Below are positions 10,504 to 22,500 of a stretch of 64,000 nucleotides of DNA, piece by piece; positions within the stretch are counted from its first letter, which is position 1; each line of letters begins with the position of its first letter. Source of the DNA: Semisulcospira habei (taxonomy: Eukaryota; Mollusca; Gastropoda; Semisulcospiridae); the NCBI GenBank assembly GCA_036245525.1, contig BTPG01000006.1, forward strand, positions 93,678,650 to 93,742,649, given 5' to 3'. Position numbers and translations under genes: made by a program. Below the pieces are notes generated by a model that did not search any database, was not told the origin of the DNA, and worked only from the letters and a program-made list of their open reading frames with translations.

Positions 10504-13500
10504 GTCAGTAAGGTCACTCATACCTAACACTTTGGCTGTCGCCAGCGCTTTTTGTCAACACGAACCCGTTGTGTGCACACACAACCCGGGAGGCACTCGG
10601 GGAACCCTCCAGAGGGGCCAAGAGTTGTCTCCCGGACCTGCCTATCCGGTTCCGAGTCACCTGACTCGCAAGTCAGCTACGTAGGCTCACGACCTTCGGA
10701 CGTGTTCTAGCCTCGCGCTCCCTTCGACCGGTCGGTCTTGGTGCTCGAGTTCACCGTGACTTTGGCTTCGCCTGTTGCTTCGCTTCTGCTTCGCTTCTTG
10801 CTTCGCTGCAGCTTCGCTTGCGCTTCTTCGCTTGGCGTCCTCCTTGGTTGGCTTCGCTTGGCGGTCCTGCTGCTTCCCGCCATTTCGCCGGTGGCGACAT
10901 GGACGTCTCTTCTCCCGCTACCGCTTCGGCAGAGAGGTAGGATAGTTAGTTGGGCCCGGAGCCGGTCCCCGGGCGGGGTACCGGCCTGTGCCTTTGGACT
11001 CTACCTTGTTCGGGTTGTGTGGGTTTTGTTGAGCGGGGACTCTTAGCTCGGCGGGGCCCTGGTGCCCTCGCCTTTCCCCTTTGGGGTGAAATTACTGGCT
11101 TCCCCTGGTAGCCTTCGAGGAGCGTTGTTTAAACCAGCTGCGGCGCGTGGCTCATGTTGCATCTCCGGCCTGGCTGGGGTATGCTTGTTTCGAGAGCGCA
11201 CTCTTAGCTTAGAGCGCTACAGCATTATTGCCGGGGGACACGGCCTTTCGTCCCTATTGTCGTTTGGCCCGCCGTGTGATGGCCTTAGTCCCCTGCGCGG
11301 CGTTAAACCCAAATAACTAAACTAAACTAAACCTATTGTCGTTTGGCGCACATTCCTCTCCAGCCTGGCTGGGGTAGGCTTTGTTCTAAAGACGCAAGCT
11401 TAGCTTCGGGCGCTGTAACAATATAGCCTGGGGGCACAGCCCGTTTGTCCATATCGTTCGATACGGTTCCCCTTGGTAGGACGAGCCCTGTTGGTCTCGA
11501 CCACGTACCGGCACGTTGTTTGTTTGGTGTGTTGCAGTGCCCTCCTGATGACCTGCACGCAGTGTGGAGGTTTCCAGTGGCCCTCGGATACGCACAAGGT
11601 CTGCCTGCCGTGTGTCGGCTGTACATCTGAGCGTTCTTGTGACGTTTGCGCCGTCTGGCCGGAGCTCCGCTGGGTCCAACTTTGGAGCTTCTACCGACGT
11701 GAACGCCCGACACCTGTGCCTGTTGCAAGACCTGCGGAAGTGCCGGCTGTCATCTCAGACACACCGACCGCTCTTGCCCCCGATGGCCCCAGTCTGGAAA
11801 GATCTCCACAGCGGACACAGCAAGGTAGTGTGCGGAGTCGGGAGTTCGAGGCGCGGATTCCCAGGAGGGAACGCGCTTGGACCAAGCCTTACGACAGGCA
11901 GAGAACCCATCTCGAGACAGAGGTCAGTTCGGAGAGACGTGCCTCGCGCCGTCCATGGTCAACCGGTCCCCACTCGTCTCCTAGGAAGGCCTTGGATCCC
12001 CCTCGGCCGCTGCGAGCCCGCCTCGCCACAGAGTCCGGCTCGCGGAGACATTCGCGCACACTCACCACACCTCTACCTGTGTCCAGTTCCTCCTTGCGAT
12101 CGAAGTCTGACCACCACTCTCGCGCTCCTTCGTGTGAGCGTCGTACAGTTCGGGATTCTTCTCGTCATCTGGACCATGGACCTTCGCGCTCTACCTCTTC
12201 GCGGCGTTCGTCCCACGTTCCCCGCCGTCTGCCTCGTCCCGCCCGTTCCCCTTCCCCTCGCCCGGCCTCTTTCCTTCCTCCTCGTTCCCGAGGATCACGG
12301 TCTCCAGCTCGTAGTCGCTCGTCTGGTCGCCGCCGCCGTTCCCGCTCCTCTAGTGCGTCGCGTCGCCGTCGCGGACGTCGCTCTCCCCTGCGTGCTTCGG
12401 CGCCTTATGGCTCCCCTCGTCCTCGTCGAGCTGCTCGCTCTCGGAGTCACGGTCGCCGTCCCTCTTCGACGGCTCTCGGCGGCGTGGACGACGATTCGTT
12501 GAGTCTTCTCCCTGATGATTCCATCTCAGTTCTCCTCGGAGGTCTCAGCCGCTCTCCTTCGCCGCTCTCTCCTTCGGATGCGTCGACAGCCCACGGGTTA
12601 CCGGCCTCCTCCCGCACAGAGGTTCTTCTGGCCCTCGACGAGGTCGCTCGCCTCATCTCCGCCACGCTTCCGGCAGCGGACTGCCCTCCATCCCCCCCCC
12701 CTGAAGAGAAAGCCTTCTGCCTTCGTCGACGCGGGTAGACAGGTAAAGAAGTTCAAGACTCTCCCTCAGCCCCCCTCCTTTCGTGAGCTTCGGGATGTGT
12801 TCTCGGCCCACCTGTTGTCTGACTCAAGAGACAGTAATTTCTTCTCGGACCACAGATGGCCTCCGGACCTCGATATGTACTTCCGCCAGCAGTGGTACGC
12901 CGGCCATTCCCAGGCCTTCCTCTGCCCTCTCCCTCCGGTGGATCCAGCCGCCGTGGTTCAGGCGGGTGGGGCCTCTGCTCTCAGACGCGCGCTCCCCGCG
13001 GGTTTGGACAAGACGGCTTCGCTTGTCAGGAATTCCTTGGCCTGCGCCGGCTTCATGGAGCTCCTTACGCAAGCCTTCCTCCGGCGCGTGGAAGATTCGT
13101 GGCACCCGTCCCTGACCCCCCTTCTTGGCGACCTCCTCGTCCTCGCTGAAGCGGCCAGCCGCGCCGCGTATCACTCTTCGGTCAACGCTATGGCTGCAGC
13201 CGCCAATTGTGATTTACTCCGCCGCGACGCTGTCCTGCAGGCCTGCCGGGGAATGCCTGCCGACCTGAAGACCCAGCTGCGTCGGGCCCCCCTCGGGGGA
13301 CCCCTTCTCTTTGGTGACACCTGGCAAGCCGTCAAGGATTCCAATGCGGACAGGTGGCCTCCCAAGTCTGTTCCTAGGCGCTTTCAGTCAGCCCGCAAGG
13401 CCGTGGGTCGCCCCCTGCGGATCTCCAGACCCGTCGCCCCGACCTCAACAACCCAGCTGCAGTCCCTGCGTCGCCGTCGCCCCGCCTTCGGTCGCCCCGG

Positions 13501-16500
13501 CCAAGCTAACGCCCCCGCCCCCGCTTGGCCCCGTCCCGCCCGTCGCCCTGGGCGCGGGCGGGCTCAGTGACTCCTCCCCTCCTCCGCCTCCGCCGGCCGT
13601 CTCGGGTCCTCCAGTCGGCGGCAGGCTCGCCCTCTTCAGCGACGAGTGGCGATTACTGATTCCAGAAGACCCGTGGATTTTAGACACTGTTTCCGGCGGC
13701 CTACGGATCTCCTTTCGTTCCCCTCCTCCTCTGCGTACGACTCCGCTGTGGACCGAGATCCCCGCAGACCCGCTCAAGGAGTGCGCCCTACGGGGGGAAG
13801 TCGACTCTCTCTTGAGGAAGGATGCCACAGAGGTTGTGCGCCGCGCAGACTCGCTGGGATTTTACAGCAGACTTTTCGTCGTCCCCAAGCCTGGCGGCAA
13901 GTGGCGCCCAGTGATCGACCTCTCAGCCCTAAATCGCTTCATCGTGGCTCCTTCCTTCCACATGGAGACGGCCCGAGCCCTGCGTACCGCGGTGCGACCC
14001 ATGGATTACGCCGTCAGCCTGGATCTCTCCGATGCTTACCTACACGTACCCATACATCCGGCCGCCCAGAGGTATCTGCGCTTCGCGTTCGATGGAACCG
14101 TTTACCAGTTTCGAGCCCTACCCTTCGGCCTCAACCTCAGCCCCTGGGTCTTCACCCGCTTGATGGATGCAGTTATGGCCAAGGCACGGCAGTCGTCTCT
14201 CAGCCCTATGTCCAACTACCTCGACGATCTCTTCCTGAGAAACCACGTCGAGTCCGTCTTGGAAGAGGACAGGGATACTCTGATGCGTCTGCTGTCGCGA
14301 CTGGGGTTCCTCCTCAACGTCGGGAAGTCAGATCTCACGCCCTCGCGCCGCTTCATTCATCTCGGAATGGATTTTGCCACCGATCTCAACGTTGTTCGCC
14401 TCCCGGATCCCCGGATTCGGAAGTTGGCCACCTTCGCCAACCAGCTAGCTCAGCAGGAAGCAGCTCCCGCCCGAGTTTGGCTTCAACTCCTCGGACTGAT
14501 CAACGCAGCGGCGGACCTTCTCCCCCTGGGTCGCCTCTACGCCCGCCCCCTTCAGCTGCACCTCCTGCTTCTCTGGAGACCCTCTTCTGGCGACCTTACC
14601 CACCTGGTCCCGGTTTCCCCCCTGGTTCGCCCTCACCTTCTACGCTGGACCGACACGGCTTGGTTGGCTTCGGGAGTCCCTTTGTCCTCCCCTCCCCCGC
14701 ACCTCTCCCTGTGTGTCGACGCGAGCCTCTCGGGGTGGGGAGCCCACCTGCTTCCTCAATTCTCCTCGGCTTCCGGCCTCTGGCCCCCGGAGTTTGCGGA
14801 CAAGCACAGCAATTGGTTAGAGCTGCAGGCAGTCTGGCAAGCCCTCTTCGTTTGGGAGAACCAGCTCAGGAACCAACGGCTTCTCGTCCTCTCCGACAAC
14901 TCGACGGTGGTGGCCTACATCCAGAGACAGGGGGGCACCCGATCTCCCGACCTCTGTATGCTCCTCTTCCGTTTGATGCGCTGGGCCGAGGAACGCGACA
15001 TTACACTCCTCGCACGACACATTCCGGGCCACTTGAATGTGTTGGCGGACTCGCTCTCTCGCCGCGGCCAGTTGCTCCACACAGAATGGACGTTGCGCCC
15101 GGATATCTTCCAGATGATCTGCGCCCGTTGGGAGACTCCCTTAATCGACCTCTTTGCTACGAGGTGGAACCGCCAGCTTCCCCTCTTCGTCTCCCCGATT
15201 CCAGACCCGCTGGCCTGGGCAGTCGATGCCCTCTCGATTCCTTGGGACGGCCTCATCGCTTACGCGTACCCCCCAACAGTCCTCATTCCCAAGGTCCTCC
15301 ACAAACTTCGAGGGAGCAACGCAGTCCTGCTTCTGGTCGCCCCGCTGGCTTGGGCCCGGTCCTGGACCACCGACCTACTCAACCTCGCCACCTCTCCTCC
15401 CCTGCGCCTTCCCACGCCCCGTTCCATGCTCAAGCAGCCCAGGCAGGCTCTCTTCCACCCTTGTCCCGAACGCCTGTCTCTTCACGCCTGGAGGTTGTGC
15501 AGTGCGCCCTCACCGCTCGAGGCTTCTCTGGTGCAGCAGTGGAGGCAATCGCTGCAGCCCGCAAGCCTTCCACCCGGCGTGTTTACGAAGGGAAGTGGCG
15601 CGTCTTGTGTGCCTGGTGCGACGCCCGTCGCCTCCTACCCACCGGACTAACTAACCCACAGCTAGCGGACTTTCTCCTATGGCTCTTCGAGGTCCAAGGT
15701 TTGGCGCCCATCACCATCAGGGGATACTTATCCATGGTCGCCGACACGTACCGTCATCTCGGCCTTCCAGACCCCGGCGCCTGTAAGGACCTTTCCGACC
15801 TCATGTCCAGCTTCAGCCTCCAACGTCCGACTCAGCGTTCTCTCGTTCCTCGCTGGGACCTACCTTGGGTCCTGACGTGGCTGAATTCTTCCCAGTTCGA
15901 GCCACTCGCTCTAGCCCCTCTGGCAAATGTGACACGCAAGACCTGCTTCCTTCTAGCCTTGGCCACCGCGTCCAGAGTTAGCGAGCTACACGCTCTTTCT
16001 ACCCGCCCAGACTGCCTCCAGTTCAGGGCAGATCGCTCCGTGCAGCTCTTAACGGACCCCAGCTTTATTGCCAAAACAAGGTCGCCCCTAACTGCTCCAC
16101 AGATCATCACCTTGCGGCCCCTGGGAGGGCCTGCCTGCTCTCCGGAGACTCGGCGACAGGATCCCGTGCGTGCCCTACGCATCTACCTGCGCCGTACCAA
16201 AGTTACCCGTAGAGGGCGCTCCCGCCTCTTCCTGCCCATACGCCAGGGCAAGACTGATAACACAGCCCAGACGATCTCCTCCTGGCTGCGCTGGGTAATA
16301 CGATCGGCATACATGGATCTCTCCCCACGCGTAGCGCAGAGACTGAAGATCCGCGCACACGAAGTACGCGCCATGGCCACGAGCGTCGCATTCGATCGGA
16401 ACTGCGCTGTCAAGGACATCGTGGCCGCGGTGGGCTGGCGAGCAGAATCTACCTTCGCTCGTTTCTACCTTCGGGATCTGGCGGGACAGCGAGACAACCT

Positions 16501-19500
16501 CGCCTTGTTGGGGGACCTCACGGTGGCACAGCACTCCCTCCCGGCGCAGCAGGCGCCGTAGGTACGCACCTAGCTCGTTACCTGGGAATTAGCAATGGGA
16601 GGACGGTCTTGGTCTCCGGTAGTACCGGGGCGGCACCCTCCTCCTATTCGTGATTCTCCCATTTGTCATGTCATCGGTAATGTTTTTGATGAAATAAATG
16701 CATTTTTCTTTAAAAGGTATTTTTTCGAAAAATACTTACCGATGACATGACACGGAGGACCCTCCCACCTGCCCCGCTTGCCGCTGGTGAGCCTAGTATC
16801 TGACTGGCGAGTCAGGTGACTCGGAACCGGATAGGCAGGTCCGGGAGACAACTCTTGGCCCCTCTGGAGGGTTCCCCGAGTGCCTCCCGGGTTGTGTGTG
16901 CACACAACGGGTTCGTAGGCTAGAATTTGAGCACGTAGTAGACACTCCCATTTGTCATGTCATCGGTAAGTATTTTTCGAAAAAATACCTTTTAAAGAAA
17001 AATGCATTTTTGTCAAGGTGATTCCTGCAGGAATTACCTTGACAAAAAGTGCCACCAACAACACAGGGCTAATTATTCATGCCTAATAATGACAGTTGCA
17101 TTTTGGGGATGTGCGAGGTGTCAGATTGACTTGCCACCTCTCCAGGTGCCAAGAGCAAAGCAAATCTTGAACTGTCTTGGTTGATCCATCTCCCACAGTG
17201 TTGTCTTATGGGCAGTGCTAAGTAGGTACTCATCTCCATTCTAGTATTGTGCTTGCTGACATGGTCATCAGTATCTGCTCATATTCTTTGATAATATACA
17301 CCACATTCTATTTATGTTCTGTTTAGGTTCCCAACACTACACTACTCATTCATACAGTATTTATATGATACTTTACGATACGATATGAATACCTTTATTG
17401 TCCCAATATGGGAAATTTCTTTGCAGCAGAATTTTTGAAACAGACATAAAAACAACAAATGTGAACATAAAAACAAATAAATACATTTGGCTGACTAGAA
17501 CACACCAACCTATTACATGAGTATGCGCACGTATATAACATCACAATCATCTGTAATGTTAATATCCACCTAGACAGAAAACGTGCTAAAGAAAATCTGA
17601 GACGACACTACCTTACAACCATGCGCACAAACAAACACGCACGCACACATGCAAACACACCCACATACACACTTGCTATCACATGACATTGCAAATTTAT
17701 AGACCTGAGGCTGACATCTTGACCATGCTTCATTCATGCAGTATTAATTCATCTTTGCCAATACATGTATTCTTTTGTGTTTCTTATTGGCTTTGCAGAC
17801 CATGAACGAGTGATCAGTCACCATATTCAGCATGAGAATTATCGGGGAGCACTTGAGTGTCTTACTAAACAGGTAGGATCTGCTCATACTTAGTTTTAGT
17901 TGAACTGAGGTTGTCTTTAACCCATTTAGCCCTGGCGTCCCACAGCAGGAGGCAGATTGACCATGATAATTCAAGGGTAGTGCCAGATGAGCTTGGCGCC
18001 TTCAGGCGCCAAGCTCATCTGGCACTACCCTTGAATTATCATGATCAATCCATCTCCTGCAGCTGGTACATAGTCGCTAGACGCCTCCAAAAGTTGGATG
18101 CCTCCAAAAGTTGGAAATGCGACCATGGGGTTAAGAGGGTTAAATCAGGTGAGCCAAGGGAGGACTAACTCACTAAGGGATGACGAGTGTGCCAACAGGG
18201 GCGTGATCATTATAAGGACATTGTGTGTGTGTGATCTGTTAGCACTGCTGTCTTTGTTCGCTGCACGTGGAGGCTTTCTCTGCAAAAATATTAGGACACA
18301 CACCAAGTCAGTTTGTACTAGTAAGAGTTGTAGATTCTGATGGAGTCCACTGCAGCTGCAGGGGCGCATGAGAATCTATGACTTTAGCAGACGGGCTGTG
18401 TTGATGTGTGACCAGCATATTGTGACATTTCTTTCTTTCATCTGATGGCGATTTGGGGACAACTTTATTAGAAAGTGATCTGCTTTTAAGGATCTCTGTA
18501 TTCTTCAGGTGAACATACAAGTGAAGTGCACAACTATACCATTGATTGATGCATCATACTATGACCGCAGCAATGACACTTTAACCCTTTGGGGTGGAGC
18601 TGGGTGGCTCGGTGGTAGAGTGTTGGTCTCTCGACCCAAAGGTCCCGGGTTCGAATCCAGCAGCATGGGTCAAAATTTGTTCAGACCCTATTTTGGTGCC
18701 CCGTCTTTGAAATCACCTTTGTGGTGGACAAAAGACGTTAAGCCCTAAATGTCTTAACCCTTTGGGTGTCGGTAGCGGTTTTAGTCGCAATGATTCCTGC
18801 AGGAATCATTGTGACTAAAAGACTAAAACCGCTACCAACACCCAAAGGCTTACTGTTAATATGCATTTGATTTTGTAACCCTTTCCTTTTCAGACGGACA
18901 TGGAGTTGTACTACAAGTTCAGTCCACTGCTGATGCAGTACCAGCCCAAGGAGACCGTGGATGCCTGGATACGTGTGGGCAAGCAACTGGACCCCAAGAA
19001 ACTCATCCCGGCTCTCGTACAGTATGACCAGCACAGAAGTCGTGAACAGGTACGCGTGACACATTCAGGCCCAGTGCACTACAGCAGGAAATGCATCTAC
19101 CATGATAATTCAAAGGTAGTGCCAGATTAGCTTGGCGCCATCAGGCGCCAAGCTAATCTGGTACTATCCTAGAAGTATCATGCTCGATCTGTCACCTGTA
19201 CATAGTTACAAATTTGGGAAATGTGCTGTTTGGGTTAAATGGGTTAACCTTTAGGTTATCTGTAGTGGTTTTTTCTTGTGATTTCTGCAGGAATCACTAT
19301 GAGAAAAAGCGTTGCTGACAGCCAAAGGGTTAATTCTGTTGTACAGGGCTGCTACTTCTCGAGAAAAATTGCAGAATCTTGCTGAAATCTTTGGAACAGG
19401 ACCTACAAATAACAAATAAATCCAACAAGGAAAGGCCATGAAGTGGATATCAGCTTTACCCATTGAGCCCCAACACCCTACAGCAGGTGATGGATTGACC

Positions 19501-22500
19501 ATGATAATTCAAGGGTAGTGCCAGATTAGCTTGGCGCCTTTAGGCGCCAAGCTAATCTGACACTACCCTTAAATTAACAAGGTAAATCCACCTCCTGCAA
19601 TTCAAGATTCAAGATGACTTTTATTGTTGCTGTAATAGAAGATAATCATACACAGCAAAAATTGTCTTGCCACCGCAGGTGCTGCTCACATTCATTCACT
19701 CACTCACTCATTCCACAAATTACAATAACAGAGCTACAAAATGGACAGTGACTCGGGACGGGTGAAGCCAGTCGCCAAGGCATCTAATGGCCGGCGCCAG
19801 TGGCCTCATCCCGACCCAAACCTCCCTGACAAAAACAGAATGCTGAGACAGCCCTATGTCTCCTGGACACACTAATAATATGCTCTTTTGTTAAATTCCT
19901 ACTTGACTAAAGCTAGTACATAAAAATACAAGTTAACAACAGAAACAAATTACCGTCGAAAGGAAAATAATCTCTGATCTAGGCAACATAAAACAACGGT
20001 CAAAGCTGCACCTGGTGGCCCGTCGCTATAGTACGGCGCTGGTGTTCAGAGGGCACCGCTCCACAAAGTCCATCAACATCATTTATAACACATAACATCA
20101 TGATGGTAACAGTCATGAGTCATTATAATGAAATAAAACCAGCACCCCCACACACAGTCATTTGTTTCCTCCAAAAACATTACCGATGCCATTACTACAA
20201 GGAACTGTCTCTTAGCTTACATCATTTTAGCCAAAAACTTACGATGTGTACCTATAGGGCCAAGGAAGGCAACCTAGGTGCGCTGTGACCCAGTAGCCCA
20301 CCCCATACGGGTAACTGCCCTGTGCAGACACGCCAGTTTATTCTCTTAGCTTACGGAGTATAGACGTGCGTTAGCCTGCTGCAGTGTTTAGCCTACTGCT
20401 GTGTATGGTTCTGCGCCGGTTGTACCTTCGACTTAGAGACTTGGTTCCCGGCTGTGTATTAGAAGCCTTGCCTCGGAGCCCTTGAACTGTTGTCACTTGT
20501 GTGCTTCTTCTTCTGGTGCCCTCTGAAGCAGTAAGGATGTGGAGTTCAGGCGTGTGTTAGCCCTCTGCAGTTTTCCCTACAGCTGTGTCGGGTTCTGCGC
20601 CGGTGGTACCTGTGACTTGGAGCCTCGGTTCCCGGCTGTGTGTTAATTGCACTCGGGTGCCTTGAACTGTTGTTACTTCTGTGGTTCTCCTCTGGGTGCC
20701 ATCGGACAAGTTCGCGTGTTTACCGGACCTCTGGGACTTACGTCGCGGACTCGGCGCCCTTGCCTGACGTGTGCGGCCCCCGGCTCCTCTGTGTGGCGCT
20801 CCCGCCTTCTGCTTGTCAGGTTTTTCCCCTCCCCACAGCCTCTGGGAGATGGCTAGGTAAGGTCTCGGTGGTTGCCAGCGCCTCTGGCGCCGGGCGGCGG
20901 CATCGCTGTTGTTTTTTTGTGTTTTTTTTCTCTCTCTTACTCATTGGATAGTTTTGCGAATGCTCGGGTGCACTCGTGGCGTGGCGTAGCAGCCATGGCC
21001 GGTCGATTCTTATTTTCGCCTATACATATGATAACAGCGTCCCTGTAGGAAGGCCCTGGCTTGTTATAAGCACTGTCAAACGCATCATTAGAAAAACAAC
21101 TGATGATGGGCACGTGCCGCAGCCAGCTCAGTTACATGGCCCTCGGGCCCATGAAACTTGCCATGGCCGGCGGCGCGTGCCGTCTCCATTAGGAGGCGGT
21201 CAGCCGTAGAAATGGGCTACTGGGATGCTATATAGGAGCTTGTTATGATATGTGTTGCTGTTGTCAAGTCTGCACCTGCACCCGATGTGGCGAATTCCAG
21301 TGGCCGAGTGATACGCATGCAGTGTGCCTCTCCTGCTCCTGTTGTGCCTCCGGCCGCACCTGTGATGTCTGCGCACCCTGGGTAGAGGAGCTGGTCCCAG
21401 CTCTGGAGCTGCTATCGGCATGAACGTCAACCACCGTCCCACAGCCTCACGCATGCCTCAGCCCATGACCGACGAAGAAGCACCCACACTGCTGTTGGGG
21501 GACAGCACAGGAAGGATCCCCCCTTGTGCACCAAGTCACTCGAGTCTGGTCTGCAGCGAGTTCACTCGCCCCGCTCTGCGGAAAACAAACGGCTGCCAAG
21601 CCCTGATGCTGGGGAATGGACGGCTCACACTGTGACTCCCCCCTTGCGTGCCAGCTTGCTCGAGCCCGGCCCGCAGCGAGTTCGCTCACCCCGCTCTGCG
21701 GAACCTACTAAGAATCACGAGGAGAGAGGATCACGCAACGACCCGATGCCAGTCCAGTGGCATCGTCTTGCGTCCCACGACAGGCGACTCTTGGAACGCT
21801 CCACAACGGACACAGCTTTGGACCTTGGCCGCCCGCGCGCGCGTTCAGAGCCCATGTCGACGCATTTCTTTATGGACTAAGGACTCCCACCAGCAGTTCC
21901 ACGGCTCCGCGATCCCGGACCCTCAGTGTCGTTGCCCGCCCTGCTCCTCAGTCTCTGCCCGTCGTTCCTGCGCTCCCTGCCTGGCGACCAGGTCATGTCT
22001 GCTTCAGGCTCCTTGTTTCCTGGACACCTCGACCTCGGACTCGGACTTCCCCGCAGGTCTCAGAGGATCGTTCCTACAGTCGTCGCTCTTCCCGCTCGGT
22101 GGCCTCTTCCGTTCCCGCTCACCCCCTCACAGTTGCTCTCCTTGGATTCGCTCCTCATTGCGGCAGAGCCCACCGCCTTGCACCCTCAGCGCCGGCCTCC
22201 CATGTCTCCCGAGGATGATGATGCCCTCAGCGTTCCCCGGACGATTCCGCTTCAGCGCTCCTTAGCCATTTGGCCTCCCCACCCGCACGCTCGTCGGATG
22301 CTCCTTCGTCGCTGATGGCCCTTCTGACGACTAGGTCGGAGACTCTTCACTCCCTGGTTGAGGCAGCGCGCCTTGTCTCTTCTTCTCTTCCCCTGGGAGC
22401 CTGCCCCTTTCCCGCCAAGTGGAAGCTCTCGGCCTGGTGGATGCTGATCGTCCATCCGGGAGGTTCAAGTTCTTGCCGCAACCCCCTGGGTTCCGGGATC

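Larger units (their letters stand above)
10559..17011 (+). mobile_element. DIRS-type retrotransposon, copy 2 (best preserved)
   Basis: Element of about 6.45 kb with inverted terminal repeats: left 10559-10678, and right 16797-17011, whose reverse complement contains the left. An internal complementary region at about 16650-16760 carries inverse copies of both outer ends, the layout expected for DIRS replication through a circle. Coding order: ORF1 start exon, intron-like gap, cysteine- and RS-rich ORF1, gag-like block, RT/RNase H, and an overlapping tyrosine recombinase. The left end lacks about 75 bp predicted from the internal region. The inverted, not split-direct, repeats argue for the DIRS clade over Ngaro. 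RT, RNase H and recombinase are all open; the clearest coding defect is a C-tract frame change near 12692-12701. Confidence 0.93.

Noticed and set aside
10559..17011. Ngaro-type or LTR retrotransposon
   Set aside because: There is no integrase or protease, and the terminal repeats are inverted with an internal complementary region, which indicates DIRS.
18594..18665. Functional tRNA gene
   Set aside because: Promoter boxes only; the unit has a SINE tail and a 13-bp target duplication.
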